Source of the DNA: Hydractinia symbiolongicarpus
Taxonomy: Eukaryota; Cnidaria; Hydrozoa; Anthoathecata; Hydractiniidae
Assembly: GCF_029227915.1 (NCBI RefSeq)
Contig: NC_079883.1
Coordinates: forward strand, 21,080,001-21,144,000
DNA: 64,000 nucleotides
Direction: 5' to 3'
A model generated the notes under the pieces. The model did no database searches. It saw nothing but the letters and a program-made list of their open reading frames with translations, and had not been told where the DNA came from. Below, piece by piece: positions 24,223 through 36,019 of the stretch. The position numbers were made by a program, and so were the translations under genes. The number at the start of each line of letters is the position of its first letter. The stretch's first letter is position 1.

Positions 24223-24908
24223 TTAACTACTTTATTCGGAGAAACTTTTGCGAGTCCAAAAACTTGCGAAATTTTTTAGATAAATTTTTGCGAACCACAA
24301 ACTAAAAAATTTTCCCGGATAAACTTTTGCGAAATCTGAAATTGAAAAGTTTTGGCGAGATAAACTTTCGCGATTCGTGATTTTTTATGTTCTTATAAAA
24401 AAAGTAACCTATATTTTCTATGATAGAAAAGTGTTTTTTAACGATGTAATTTTCCTTCTAATGGTATGTAAAAACTCTATACAAAATGGGTTCATCGTCA
24501 AAATCACAAAACAGATAAAACACATTTCTAGGCTCGTCTTGTTCCAGCTCCCACGCATCGTCGTCATCGTCTTCTTCGCCAGTAACTCGGTTAAAAGCCA
24601 TACATACATTTGAAACATCATCGCTTTTGTTTATTTCTAAGTTTATTCCAATCTCGTTCCCAGCGTCAGTTGTCTCTATCTTTTATGGGGAGGGCGAGTC
24701 AAAAAATAACTTTTAAAACCAGCAATTTTTTTTTAAATTTTAGTGGATAAACTTTCGCGAATCGACAATTTAGAAAGTTTGTACTGAATAAACTTTCGCG
24801 AATGGCCATTTTTGAAAGTTTAGCGAGGCAAAGTTTCGCAAAAAGGCCAAAAAACGCAAAATTCGCAAAAGTTTTTCTCGCGAAAGTTTCTCCGAATAAA
24901 GTAGTTAA
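24223..24908. mobile_element. TTAA-flanked MITE with iterated GCGAAAGTTT motifs
   Basis: The left end is TTAA CTACTTTATTCGGAGAAA and the right end is its exact inverse before TTAA (24905-24908), an 18-bp perfect inverted repeat that continues imperfectly. Both flanks carry many copies of AAACTTT(C/T)GCGA in inverted orientation (about 24243-24375 and 24747-24895), a subterminal array of the kind transposases bind. The 686-bp element has a unique core with one small acidic ORF. Confidence 0.75.
24458..24601 (-). other. Small acidic ORF inside the TTAA MITE (47 codons)
   Basis: It starts ATG GCT TTT AAC and reads an acidic run (GEEDDDDDAWELEQDEP) followed by YLFCDFDDEPILYRVF. Acid-rich openings are typical of transposase N-termini, so this may be what remains of the parent element's coding exon. 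No family is recognised. It is too short to be certain it is more than chance. Confidence 0.25.
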
Positions 24909-25801
24909 AACTAATTGAAGCCATAAAAGTTTCTTGCCAAATTGTATTCTTTAAATACTTTTTTCTGATACAAAACATGTGTGCACAGTGTCGCCCATCT
25001 TTATTGTTTACAATTAGTTTCAGCGTGAATATTTCACGGACTATAGTAGTAACTGCATTTTATAACCTTCGTTTAAACTTCTTTGAACTTAAAAAATACC
25101 TGTCATGGCCAACAACAATATCATGTTTTAAATCCCTTTTCCACAACATAATACCAGTTTTGAATGATAAAGTCGGAATCCTAGTTTAGTAGTATAAAAT
25201 TATAAAAAAAGTTTTCGTCACATTATTTAATGTTTTCAAGTTCTTGTTTAATCATTTTTGTTAATACACACAAAAAATGGCATCATATTGAAGAAAGATA
25301 TGCAATTTATCAACTCTATATGAATATTTTCAATATAAAAATATTCTTAGTCTTTGTTCAGGGCTTTTTTGTCATGTAAAATCAGATCAAGCCAGTTGGT
25401 CTGATCTTTAAAATCAACATTGTCACTGTTTAAGAATTAGGACCAGGTTTATCTCAAACAGCTCTGGAGACAAGGTTAAACCATCTTGGTCTGCTGTGTT
25501 CGCTGTTGGATGATAAGCAGATTAAAAAGAAATTATTAAATCAGAATCAGAGAAATGAGGCAGGAGAAGCATGTTTTTTGTTAAAATCCGAGAAAATTAA
25601 AATTTGCCAATAAATGCTGTTTATGCTTGTCGCCCTTTTAAATCTAACAACAAAAATAAAAAAATTGGTTAATAGAAATACTTTTGCTATTTCATTGAAT
25701 AATCATTTTATAATTACAACCAAATAGTTCTACAAACCATAAATGTTTTCAGAATGTGAAAATTTTCTAAAAAAACATTCTCAATTATAAAAACAGTCCT
25801 T
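24909..25801. other. No gene seen
   Basis: AT-rich spacer with no recognisable features. Confidence 0.4.
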
Positions 25802-27684
25802 CCCAGTAAACACAAAGACGTCTTAAAGACGTCTTTTCTCGTCTCTAGCTCGTTCGGACGTCTCTCGACCAGAAAAAGACGTCTTAAAGACGTGTTTATA
25901 ATACGAGTAAAATCTCGTTCAAAAGAAACGTCTTAAAGACGTTTTTATTTGGTCTCCGTTAGACCAGTTATATCTCGTTTTAAAGAAACGTCTTAAAGTC
26001 GTCTTTATTTGGTCTCCGTTAGACCAGTTATATCTCGTTTTAAAGAAACGTCTCAAAGACGTCTTTATTTGGTCTCTGTAAGACCAGTAAATCTCGTTCG
26101 AAAGAAACGCCTCAAAGACGTCTTCATTTGGTTTCTGTAAGACCAGTAAAATCACGTTGGGAATAAACGTCTCAAAGACGTCTTTATTTGGTCTCTGTAA
26201 GACAAGTATAATCTCGTTCGAAATGAATGTCATCATTTCTTTTCGTTTTAAAGATAATTTCACAAGAAACAAATAACTACGTTATTTCTTTGCCCATTTG
26301 CAATAATTGGCGTAGAAATAAACGTTTTTGATATTTCAGAATTTTTTATACAGAGGTAGCCAAAAATTCGAATTAAATTTGTCCAAAAAAGGATACATTT
26401 TACAATGAAAACACCGTTCGAAAGACCGCATAGAATAAACTTGTAAGGAACATCGTTCTATTTCAACAAATGATGCATTTGATGTTTACTTTTCAACAAA
26501 AAAGAATAATTTGCTCCATAACACAACAAGTAAATACTAAAGCAAAAAAGGCTGTATTTATCCGAGATATGAATGGACAATAAAGAAAATATTTTGCTGA
26601 TTAAAAGTAAGTATCTTAGATATTTTTTGTACTTTCTCGCGATTTTTGATCCTCACGCGGAAGATTATGCTTACCACTTATTTTAAGCCGGTTTGAAATC
26701 AAGGGGAGCTTTCATCAATACTTGGGAAAATAATACTTTAAATGCTTAGTTTTAGCTTCACTATCCCTTCCCCTTTAATTGCACATGTTCTAAAGTTTTA
26801 GACCTCTTAAGTTTGTTCTTGAAAAAAAAACAGTAGCTACTTTATATATTGGTGTAGTTACTGAAATTCATTTTATTAAAGGGTTGTTTGGAATATATCT
26901 TCAAAGAATAAACACATTATCCAACGTGCACAATATGTGCACAGATATATTTTACAAGCAGAGCTCAGACCGAAGTGTTAGTGATTGGCGAAAATAAATC
27001 GACGCTGTTGTTCAAGACAAACTTCAAAGATACTAACTGTTATTGTTCATGGTCAACAATTATAATTTTGTTGTATTACACTGTATAGTTTGTGTTTACA
27101 TGCACGCTTTTTTATAAGCAAAACAGCTTCAAATGCTCGATTGTTGCTTATCTGTTGCTCATTGAACATTCATCTTTTAGAACAAGAAAAGTTTCCGAAA
27201 GTATATAATGCATTTGTTTTCGTTGTTGTTGCTTATAAAAAAGCTTGTATGTGATATTATTTTATTCTTATTAAACTGTTTATTTATATAAATGATATAA
27301 ATATCAAGTTTCTATTAAGTTCTTCATCATCGTTTTCTTAACCCTTTTTTTTGTTTTGGTTTGTCACATCTCCATTAGAATTAAGATTACTAAATTCCTA
27401 ATACGCAAGGGCTGAAATTATTTGAAGCAGGCCTGGCTTGACTGTATAACTTTTAAAAGAGGCTAAATTAAAGACGTTTTTAAGACGTTTTGGTACCTAC
27501 GGGAACGTCTCAAAAACGTCTTTAAAACGTCTTTAACACGTCGCAAAAGACGTCTTATTTACGTATCTCAAAGACGTATTTAGGCGTTACGCTTTTAGAC
27601 GGGTCAAAGACGTCTTAGAGACGTCTCATCTGGTCTTCAAAAGACGTTTTTAAGACGTGTTTAAGACGTCTCGTGTTTACTGGG
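25802..27684. mobile_element. Non-autonomous DNA element with CCCAGTAAACAC ends and GACGTC arrays
   Basis: The left end CCCAGTAAACAC (25802-25813) is perfectly inverted at 27673-27684, and similarity continues inward (AGACGTCTTAAA on both sides). Each end is followed by dozens of (A)AGACGT(C/T)TT(T)A(A)A words in both orientations, at 25815-26230 and 27465-27672. The 1.2-kb core is AT-rich and non-coding. No convincing target duplication was found and the superfamily is not clear. The minus-strand ORF at the left end is only the translated tandem repeat. Confidence 0.6.
25910..26230. repeat. Tandem repeat, about 60-bp unit, 5-6 copies
   Basis: The unit contains AAAGAAACGTCTTAAAGACG, then TTTATTTGGTCTC(C/T)GT(T/A)AGACCAGT and ATCTCGTT. 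Copies start near 25919, 25979, 26039, 26098, 26157 and 26217, with a few substitutions each. It lies inside the left arm of the CCCAGTAAACAC element. Confidence 0.8.
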
Positions 27685-28064
27685 TTTGATCTATGGCGCT
27701 AACTAGCGCCATACATCAAAGGACTTTACCCCACAACTCAACTCTACTCCACCCTTATCAAATATAAAATATAAAGAAGGAAAATTCCACAGAAAATAGT
27801 TCTAGCGTTTATTTAGCTTTAGTAGCGTTAATTAGTGCCTAGTTTAAACGGTGCTTAAGCTTTGCGTACTAGTTACACTCAAGCCGCATTTAATTTTTCA
27901 ATTTCACAATTTTAAATCATCCGTTTCTTTATTAAAATTTTATGAACATTTTATTTCGACAATTCTAAAATAAATTTTTTAACTTTTGATGCCTCGGTCA
28001 TAATGGATAGTTCTTGCTCTTGTTTCACATCAAACGTGGACAGAAGTGTATTTCAAAGAATGCT

Positions 28065-28237
28065 CAACCTCGTCTGCAGGGTCTTGTCTCAGCGGGCACA
28101 CGACGTCTTTTTAACGTCGATTCAATGTTGAAGTGCCCACTGGGGTGCCTCCTAAGCCGTTAATACAGAGTGGGCCACAATGAATTTTGCCGCTATAAAA
28201 TTCATTAAAATGGGAAAACGCTCTGGGCACGAGGTTG
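28065..28237. mobile_element. MITE with perfect 9-bp target duplication
   Basis: The element begins CAACCTCGT and ends ACGAGGTTG, a perfect 9-bp inverted repeat, and is flanked on both sides by AAGAATGCT (28056-28064 and 28238-28246). A 9-bp duplication fits Mutator-like elements, which make 8-11 bp duplications. It contains a second small palindromic element at 28090-28144. Confidence 0.65.
28090..28144. repeat. Nested palindromic mini-element (CAG(C/T)GGGCAC ends)
   Basis: CAGCGGGCACACGACGTC faces GAAGTGCCCACTGGG, with an ACGTCG/GACGTT core. About 55 bp lying wholly within the 28065 MITE, so it inserted later. Its CCCAGTGGGCAC end and GACGTC core recall the larger element at 25802. Confidence 0.5.
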
Positions 28238-30068
28238 AAGAATGCTTACACATCCTCAAACAATTATACAACTGAAGCTGTTGTAACATGCTAAAACTGA
28301 AAAAAATATACAATATTGTGGAAAGCTGTGTAAGGGCATTTTATATCATGGCGTAATATGGAGTGTTCAGGCGTTAAAAGGCCGCAAAAAAAAGGAATAA
28401 AATACAAAAACTATCTAGTGATAACACTTAATTGTATCATTGTAACGACGAGGCAAGGAATTGACCGAACTAATTCAGCAGTAGGCGCCTGGGAGTTTGG
28501 CCTAATTTTTTGTCGGCCGTAATTTTTTTTACTTTAGCTTGCTTGTAATTGTTAAATAACGTAAAATAATTTTCCCGTATGATTTTTCATTTTACCTTAT
28601 TACAGGAAAACAATTTTTGTTCATGTTCGGCAAGAAATAAGAATTCTTTATTCCATAAAATAACATGAGCAGAATCAACCTTATCCCCATGACTTTTTCT
28701 CTTTCTGATAATTTTGGATGCTGAGGGAGAGTCTCGTCTGCATTTAACGCCTGTCTACAATAAACGCCCTCTCAAAATCTCAGAAATTTAATAAACGTCC
28801 GAGTCGTTACATTATCTATATTATAATATCCGGGTACGTCTGTCTGTCACGCAAAATGGTGCTGCGCATAGCTGCTTCCCTCTAACCACGCCTGACCAAT
28901 GCTAAAACAATCATAGCATTTGTTTTTTTCGTAACTTTTTCATCGTCCTACCAAACTTTTGATACATCTTTTTGCCATGAATTTCGTCACTGCAAAAAGT
29001 CGACATTTTCAACCTAGCCACTCCAACCATTCCTCCGGAGCATCATTCCTGAGTATTAAGCTTTTTTGCGCCGGACTTTAATTTCATTAACCTAGCAGAA
29101 ACCTCATTCGTTTCACGTGTTTACGCAACATTGCGTTTAATTTTTGACCGGGGCGTCCATGAAAATAACCAAAATATCGCAAACACGAGGCCACGAGTAC
29201 AGATTGGTTTTACACACTTAATCTTTTCTCCACCTTTTCCCATTTTCTTTAAAGCACTTAGCTTCACCTTAAAAGAATGCCAGGGTTAACGCATTCTCAT
29301 GTATATGTTATTAAGTTTTCTGGCCATGTAGCTATAAATCTTAAACAAACCAACTTTAGGATTTTAATAGGAACGTAGATTCCGAGGCAGTATTCTGCTG
29401 AAGCTAGCTAGCTGTATTTATTCTCATTCTTTTAAAGTTTTTATTTAGTTTAGTATATCAATATTTATTGTGTGTAGCTAGCTAGCTCTTTTGAGCTACC
29501 TCTGGCTAAAAAGTGAAAGTAGCCAAATGCAGTTTTTAGCTAGCTACAACAAATTTCTTATTTAATAATTTTTATGATGCTAAATATATTTCGGTAACTA
29601 CACATTTTATTACTGCCATGAAAACTTCGCAAAGTAATTTTTTTAGCCGGACAGAGTAACGATGGGCTAACGATGTTTCCTGTGTTTAAATGGTTGTGAT
29701 AAAGTTGTTTTGAAAAATGGTATTACGCCTTTTACTCATGTGTGACACGGTTTACCTGTAATAAGCGTACAACCTGGTATTAACAACGGGCTGTTTTGAG
29801 TGTTCTTTATTTAAATTAAAATTGTAAAAGTTTTTTCTTCTTCATGTTTTCATGTTTCATGTACCCCGGCTATTTACATGAAATTAGAGAACATCGAGAC
29901 GCCGACATTCTTCTGCATACTTTTTCTGTTGAAACAGACGCACTTCAGTAGATTATGTGTAAAAAGAAAGTACTGGAAAAAAATGTTAAAGACTAACTAA
30001 ATTCAAGAAGCAGATAAATTATAACAATACTGTTTTGGGTTAAAAAAAATACAAAAATATGGAATACA
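28238..30068. other. No gene seen; Helitron-like 5' end and TAGC runs
   Basis: At 28815-28850, TCTATATTATAATATCC followed by GTCTGTCTGTC resembles the 5' terminus (TC start, GTCTGTCTGTC block) of many small animal Helitrons; its 3' end was not found. TAGCTAGC runs occur near 29403 and 29477. The rest is featureless. Confidence 0.35.
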
Positions 30069-32827
30069 CTATATCAAAGGTTTTCGCTTTTCTCGTTTTG
30101 TTTCTTTGAGTAATGTCCTGATGGAGTCATAAGTACCAGTAGGAGCGGCAAGATCACCATATAAGGGATCGTACCAACTAGCGCTTGCAGTCCTCCAAGG
30201 CTCTCTGTCCAAATCTAATATAGGATTCTTTGGTAAATTATTGAAATCAACAACACCTTTGCACGTCGGTGGAGGAGTATACATGACGTACGTAATACCG
30301 ACACTTGTCAACGGCGGATGCATGAACCAATGCCGATACGTCGTTTCATCTATGTTGCTCACACTAGTACGTCGGGCAGGAGTGGTTGTATCTTTCTTAC
30401 TCTCATTGTCTTTCTCGCTTGATGACGTAGCAATTGTACCATTTTCGGCGTTAATTGCGTCATCATCGACAGGCTCTGCCTTAATGATAACATCCTCCGA
30501 TACTAGCGTATTTTCCGGTGACGGTGGCTTTATCGTGTCGGCCGTCACTTCAATAAGCGGCAACGGCGGCTTACCGTTGGCGAAATATCCATTCTCGTTT
30601 TCAACTTCCATATCTAGAGCGTCATCATATTTTAATCGTTTAGCGAGAGGTTCTCTTTCGGAGTAGCCAAGGATTTTCGCACGTTTTCTTGCTATATCGA
30701 GATCGGCGCTTTCTGGTTGAAATGGTGGCATTCCCATGTCACGCGACACGTCTTGTACACCTGCAAAATAAAAAAAAAACTCCCATTTAAAAACAAAACC
30801 AAATTTTGCACCTGCATTCGTTTGAACTTGGAAGAAACAAAATGTGTTATGTTAATTTTTTGGATTTAGCGCCTGGCTAGTATGATAGCTAAACAGCAGA
30901 CAAAAAAATGACATCTCCATCAATTAAAAATGCTAAAATTGATTTGTGATTTGTATAATGAGATGTGGACCAAACAGCAAGTCAAATTAGCTAACAAACT
31001 TAATTACCGAAAAAGATTATATTTACAAGTACATTTCCACAAGAATTGATTTGCGCGGATAGCGAAAACATAGTACACTTTAAATATGACTGAAAAGTTT
31101 GAATACTGTCATGCTCTAGAATTTCGTTAAAAATTTTAAGGAAATAAGCAAATAACTATTTACTGCGTAGCGCCATTTGCAATAAATAGTCCACTCCTCA
31201 TCTTAAACCTATCGACAAGATTAAATATTTCGCGGCAGCATAAAACAAAAAAAATCAAGAGAATTGCCACGAATTATTATGAACTAAATTTTGCGTAAGG
31301 CGCCAAAGATCACAAAATTTAGTGACATAGACTTTAACATGGAAAAAAATTTTATATGGTTGGATAAAACGTTGTTTATTAATCAGAACGTTTCGGTGCG
31401 ACATCTTTCGGCCAAAAAGTTGACCGAAATTTTTTTGCCGATATTCAGAATCAATCGAAAGTTTGTCGCGTCTAAATGTTAGCGTCATCAATAATGATGT
31501 GATATGGTCAGACAAAAAATCTCTGAATCTAAATATCTTAGGAACGAAGAGATTTTAAAAACATTTCAAAAGAGCAAAGTGTGACTTCAGAGTAAATCTC
31601 GTTTCCATAGACCTTGTCTACATACTGAGATTTCATAACATCAACCTCAAGCAACTATAATCTACATATACCTTCAGGCATCGCTGCATTGAAACCAGGA
31701 TAGTTTACAACATCTGGTATATTTATGGGTTTTATTTCACCTTCTTCAATGCCAGGCTCTTCAATAATATTACCTTCCGCACCATACATTTTTAACCCCT
31801 CATCAGATGGCTTTAACCAGCCAGGTGGGTAACCTAACTTTCTCATCATGTATATATAAGGTGGCAGCTGAGTATCCAGGGAAATGCCAAGAGCCTCCTC
31901 TAAACCAACACTGATCTGTCCTGGTTTAAAATGCTTAAAGCGTTCATCAACGTCCTCATCGTTAATGTGGTATCGGGAATCGCGACCTGGAGAATTAAAC
32001 TTGCTGGCACTGTGTTGCTTTCGGCTCAGGTTAATTCGTTGCATGTCCTTTGGTAGGGTGCAATCGTTCAAATGGTGTTCACCGCCACAGTTAAAACATT
32101 GTTTTATTTGCTTGACGCGGACATTCAATGCTTCTTCAAGAATAGGCAATGCCTTTAAAAATATTTGCTGATACAAAGGCACATCCCAAAGATCAGTAAC
32201 ACCTGGATTATTTTCTAATAACGGTGCACCCATGCGATCGATAAAAAAACTTTTAAAATATTGGCATGCACACAATATGTAGGGATCTTCTGCGTCTTTG
32301 TTTTTTGAAGGATTGCACCTTCTGCCTTTGTAATTTGCAGTAAAAGCTTTGACAGGCACGGCTGAGTTTTGGGCCTGCAACTTTTGAGCCATTAGGACCT
32401 CTTGTGTGGCAGGCTTTTCGCTGACATTTTTCATCATTTCGTCAATCTCCTTACGATGTACAGTTGAGACATCGTTGTTTAGAAACATGACAATAGCAAA
32501 CGGTTTTGAATGAATGTCGTCTTCCAACTTCTGAATTAAATCAATTTCACCATCTTCATTTAAAGCAGGAGGCAAAATACTCTCACTCCGAGAAAACATT
32601 TGTGGACCGAGCATTCTTTTGATGATAGACTTTAATTTCGCATTTTGTTCTTCAAGCTCCGATATGTATTTATCTTGAGCACCTGTATTATCAGACGTTC
32701 CTAATTCTTTAGTCATTGTCGCTGTACAAGATTTCAAACCTCCACCTGGATGGTCGGTTGTATCATCTTCATTAGCAGAGTCAAAATTCGAAAATAAAAA
32801 CTCTTCATCAAATGCACTTTCACCCAT
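30069..32827 (-). CDS. ZCCHC8: ZCCHC8, scaffold of the nuclear exosome targeting (NEXT) complex
   Basis: Two coding exons, 32827-31672 and 30760-30069, join across a GT-AG intron to 615 aa (the human protein has 707). In animals ZCCHC8 bridges the helicase MTR4 and RBM7 to send non-coding and prematurely ended transcripts to the nuclear exosome. Visible features in order: an acidic N-terminus; a short coiled coil (about 50-72); a conserved block before the zinc knuckle; a CCHC knuckle from Cys244 (CFNCGGEHHLNDC); and a PSP domain (about 285-340) with ERFKHFKPGQIS and LPPYIYMMRKLGYPPGW. The last 35 residues (YGDLAAPTGTYDSIRTLLKE) resemble the C-terminal region that contacts MTR4. The knuckle is one residue shorter than the usual CX2CX4HX4C. 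The ATG at 32827 starts a typical acidic N-terminus. The ORF opposite exon 2 is a shadow. Confidence 0.9.
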
Positions 32828-34859
32828 TTTACATATATTATCTAAAAAAAAAAAAAATTATGTAAAACAAAGCACATAAAATTAAGGAAAGTTGTACATT
32901 GTACACTATAAAACGCCATCATCTTTGCAGCACTTGGGAAGATAATGTGCAGGATTACTTATACAATTATTATTATGTTTCCACAAAGTTCCTTTATAAT
33001 TTTTACAACATATTTTCTGCATATTTTCAGTTTAAAATCTTATTCCATACAAGGGATAATTGTGTTGGCTTACACTTTTTCAAATTTATAACAAAGGTAA
33101 TTTAAATAAACCACTGCGGATAGGTTTATTTAGAAATTGTTTTGTTCTGAAATGATGTGTGAACATGTTTTTTGAAAAACAGAAGACTGGGATCATTTCA
33201 CTTTTTATAGCAGAAAGGAATCATTTTGTTTCGCATACTGGATAGCTTCAAAACGTGTGAATGCGAGGCCTACCTGCAACAAAAATCATTTTGAAACGAC
33301 ATCTATCCGCAATGTGTGAACATAGTCACAATTATACACGTACTGCAAAATCAGTAATAGTCAAAAGGTCAGGAGATGATGGGTGGTGTCCACTCAAAGG
33401 TATACCTCGATTTTCCTGACATTCCTCGCATTTTTTAAGTAAAACTCCTGATAATTTCGAACTTTTTTCCCCACTTTTTCCTATAGTTATAACTGATCAA
33501 CTAGCTGAATGTTTGAGAAAAAAGAAAAAATACAATATCGCAAGCCTATCAATAAGAAAATAACACCCAATAACAAATCGCTCACCCAAGGTCACAAAAA
33601 TTTAGACTGGGCGAGCAACCTGAATAAATAGAATAATTTCTTTAAACGCATATTTTATTACAAAATCTTTGTTGTCTATTTTAACTTATCTCAATTATAT
33701 CATTTGGTTATTTTTAACTGAAAATAATAAGAAAAGATAACATTGATTTCCATGTGAGATGAATTGATATTGCTCAGCCAGACAAACCTTTTGCGGAATT
33801 GGGGGATAAATTAATGGCTCAGCTAGTTTCCTATTTCACAGAATTGGGTGAGTTTCGCGTGGACAAGTGCGATCACTCTCCCCTTATTGATATGCCTGTA
33901 TACAAAGAAAAAAGAAGAAAATGATGAGACAGAGCTGAAGATAAAAATAACATTTCAGCCTTTCTAATCAATCATTTTGTGTCAGTAATTTTTTATAGAA
34001 TTTCAGATTTACTTATGCTGCATAAATTATGATGTCATATTTGAGTAATAGCAAATTTTGACATTTTCTTTCATCAGTAATTTTTGACCTGTTAAGGCAT
34101 TGTGAATTGATGTAACATTTTTTTGCCAAAATCACACTCACTTGCTTGTCCCAGGCCTTTTAATTTTTTGATGATCCCATAACTTGGAATTTGCTTGTTG
34201 GTTTGCAATTAAATTTTGTGAGTAAACATAAAGGGCTTATACAAGTTTACCCCGAAATTTTTTATTGCAAACCAAGCTGTTCTTCCAAAAACTGTAAAAT
34301 TTTCAGCTTTCAAAAAATAATTGTGGATCACGTGTTGCACAATGACACCATAAGAAACACCATAAGGTGAAATCTTCTTTTTTTATTACCTTGAAAGACT
34401 AGAAAATGTAGCCATAGTCATGTATCGGTCAGCATATTCAGGTATAAAAATACTGCATAACAAAGAACTATCCACAACTATGCAAATGGCAATCCAGCTT
34501 CCAAAGGGCATGAATTACATACAGGCGTTTTCAGAGGTTTTCCCATGACAGTTTGCAAACCACAAGCATAGCAAACATGACAGGCTTTTGATAGCCTTTA
34601 ATCTTCTGCCCATTCAGCAGCTTTCTATAGTTGCGGGGAATGTGACCCAATAAGTTGGACAAAATGAAGAATTTCATCAATCTATTTGCATAAATTTTTC
34701 TTGGTCTGAACTCTGTTTTGGAATGTTAATATATTAAACCAAATATGATTTTGATAATATTTTTTTGTTCTGTTTTGAGAATTTATAGTAGAAATCAAGG
34801 AACTGAGACTCCGAAGCCCTGCCAATACCCCAGAAATATAATTTTTCTTTAGTACCCAA
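32828..34859. other. No gene seen; weak MITE and a short unassigned ORF
   Basis: CCACTGCGGATAG (33111) and CTATCCGCAATG (33302) form an inverted pair around about 200 bp that also contains AATGATGTGTGAACATG-type repeats; this may be a small MITE. At about 33768-33922 (+) a 51-codon frame reads QPDKPFAELGDKLMAQLVSY; it has no family match and is probably chance. The region is otherwise featureless. Confidence 0.3.
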
Positions 34860-35042
34860 GTGGTGGATCAGATGGAGAAATCGCTGATAAGACATCATGA
34901 TGAAAGGGTTAAAAGAAGCATCAGAATAAATTTCAACATTACATTGTTTATTAAAAAGACCTGCGTGAGCCGAACATTCTCTAGTGGTATAGAAGTGTTT
35001 ACCAACAGTAATCACAAACACCTTTGTAAAAGTCATGCACAT
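34860..35042 (-). pseudogene. Possible Harbinger transposase N-terminal fossil
   Basis: The upstream part of a 102-codon minus ORF reads GLFNKQCNVEIYSDASFNPF, then MMSYQRFLHLIHHLGT. The pattern G.(Y/F)N..(x)n E...D..F..F(I)RMS...F..LL..(V/I)G is that of the N-terminal helical region of PIF/Harbinger transposases. The nuclease core is absent. The match is by pattern only and tentative. Confidence 0.3.
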
Positions 35043-35315
35043 ATAACTCTGTATAATCGTAGATTATATACTGCAGGCACACTCCGTTTTATTTAAAAAT
35101 TTAGACTGAAAACTTGTTGTGACAAATTAATAACTTTCAATTTATGACATGGTATATTTTTTGGCCCTTAAGGAGCAGAAAGTGAATTTCAGGGGTATAT
35201 AAAATTCAAGGTTATATTTTGTAAATATTGGTGCATGGACGTAAAAAAAAGTACCATAATACTGTAAAAACAAAATCGCTGAAATCATGTAACTGATAAC
35301 TTAAACAAGATAAAC

Positions 35316-35965
35316 TGATTAGTTGAGGGTAGGCTAATTAGGGCACACCACCTAGTTAGGCAACTCATGGTAGACTAGTTAGGCCATGTAACCTAGTTAA
35401 GACATGACAATATTTAATAGCTTTTCACACACTCCAAAAAAAAATCAAAAAAATCTTTTTTTAGAATGGATACCGTACGCAACCATGATTCCAAAATTGT
35501 CATTTGTGCCTCGATATGTTTGAGGAGTTTGAGGTAAGAATTATGTTAAAATGAAATATATAAGCTAATTAGGTTAAGTGTCACCTATTTAGGTGACAAT
35601 AGTAAATTAAGCAATAATTTAAAAATAATGTTGTTGTTTTGATGGATGGGTAACAATTACTTTGTTTGTTATGTAACGTTTCTATTTGACTCTCACATCC
35701 TGTGGTATGGATGGCTGAAGCACATTTTTAAAACAACAAAGATTGCCACATGAGGTTGGGGCCATAAATTTGCCAATGCGCGATGTAAATAAGACGATAA
35801 TTGGTCAAAATTGGCTGCAAATTAGACAGATTTGATTCACATAAAAATTGTAGTGCGAAACCCGATGATTTCAACGTATTTACAACAGTAAGTTTTCATT
35901 CGCCTAGTTAGACTGCAGGTCGCCTAATTAAACTATATCACCTCGCCTAACTAAACTACTGTTAT
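35316..35965. repeat. Cluster of CTA(A/G)TTAG(G) words
   Basis: At least nine copies of (G)CCTA(A/G)TTAG or its inverse lie within 650 bp, concentrated near 35330-35400, 35575-35605 and 35905-35960. The two outer clusters could be the arms of a degenerate foldback element. Alternatively, TAATTA cores are homeodomain sites, though no gene is near. Confidence 0.35.
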
Positions 35966-36019
35966 TAGATTTTTATTTGTAAATAATAGTCAATCAGAAT
36001 ATGTCCCAATTTCAACATA

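Noticed and set aside
25910-26230. CRISPR-like array
   Set aside because: The whole unit repeats, with no unique spacers, and the genome is animal.
25919-26272. 117-codon minus ORF with internal protein repeats
   Set aside because: It is the translation of the 60-bp tandem DNA repeat, whose unit length is a multiple of three; not evidence of a gene.
30241-30666. 141-codon plus-strand ORF
   Set aside because: Exactly antisense to ZCCHC8 exon 2, which has clear domain and C-terminal similarity; a shadow frame.
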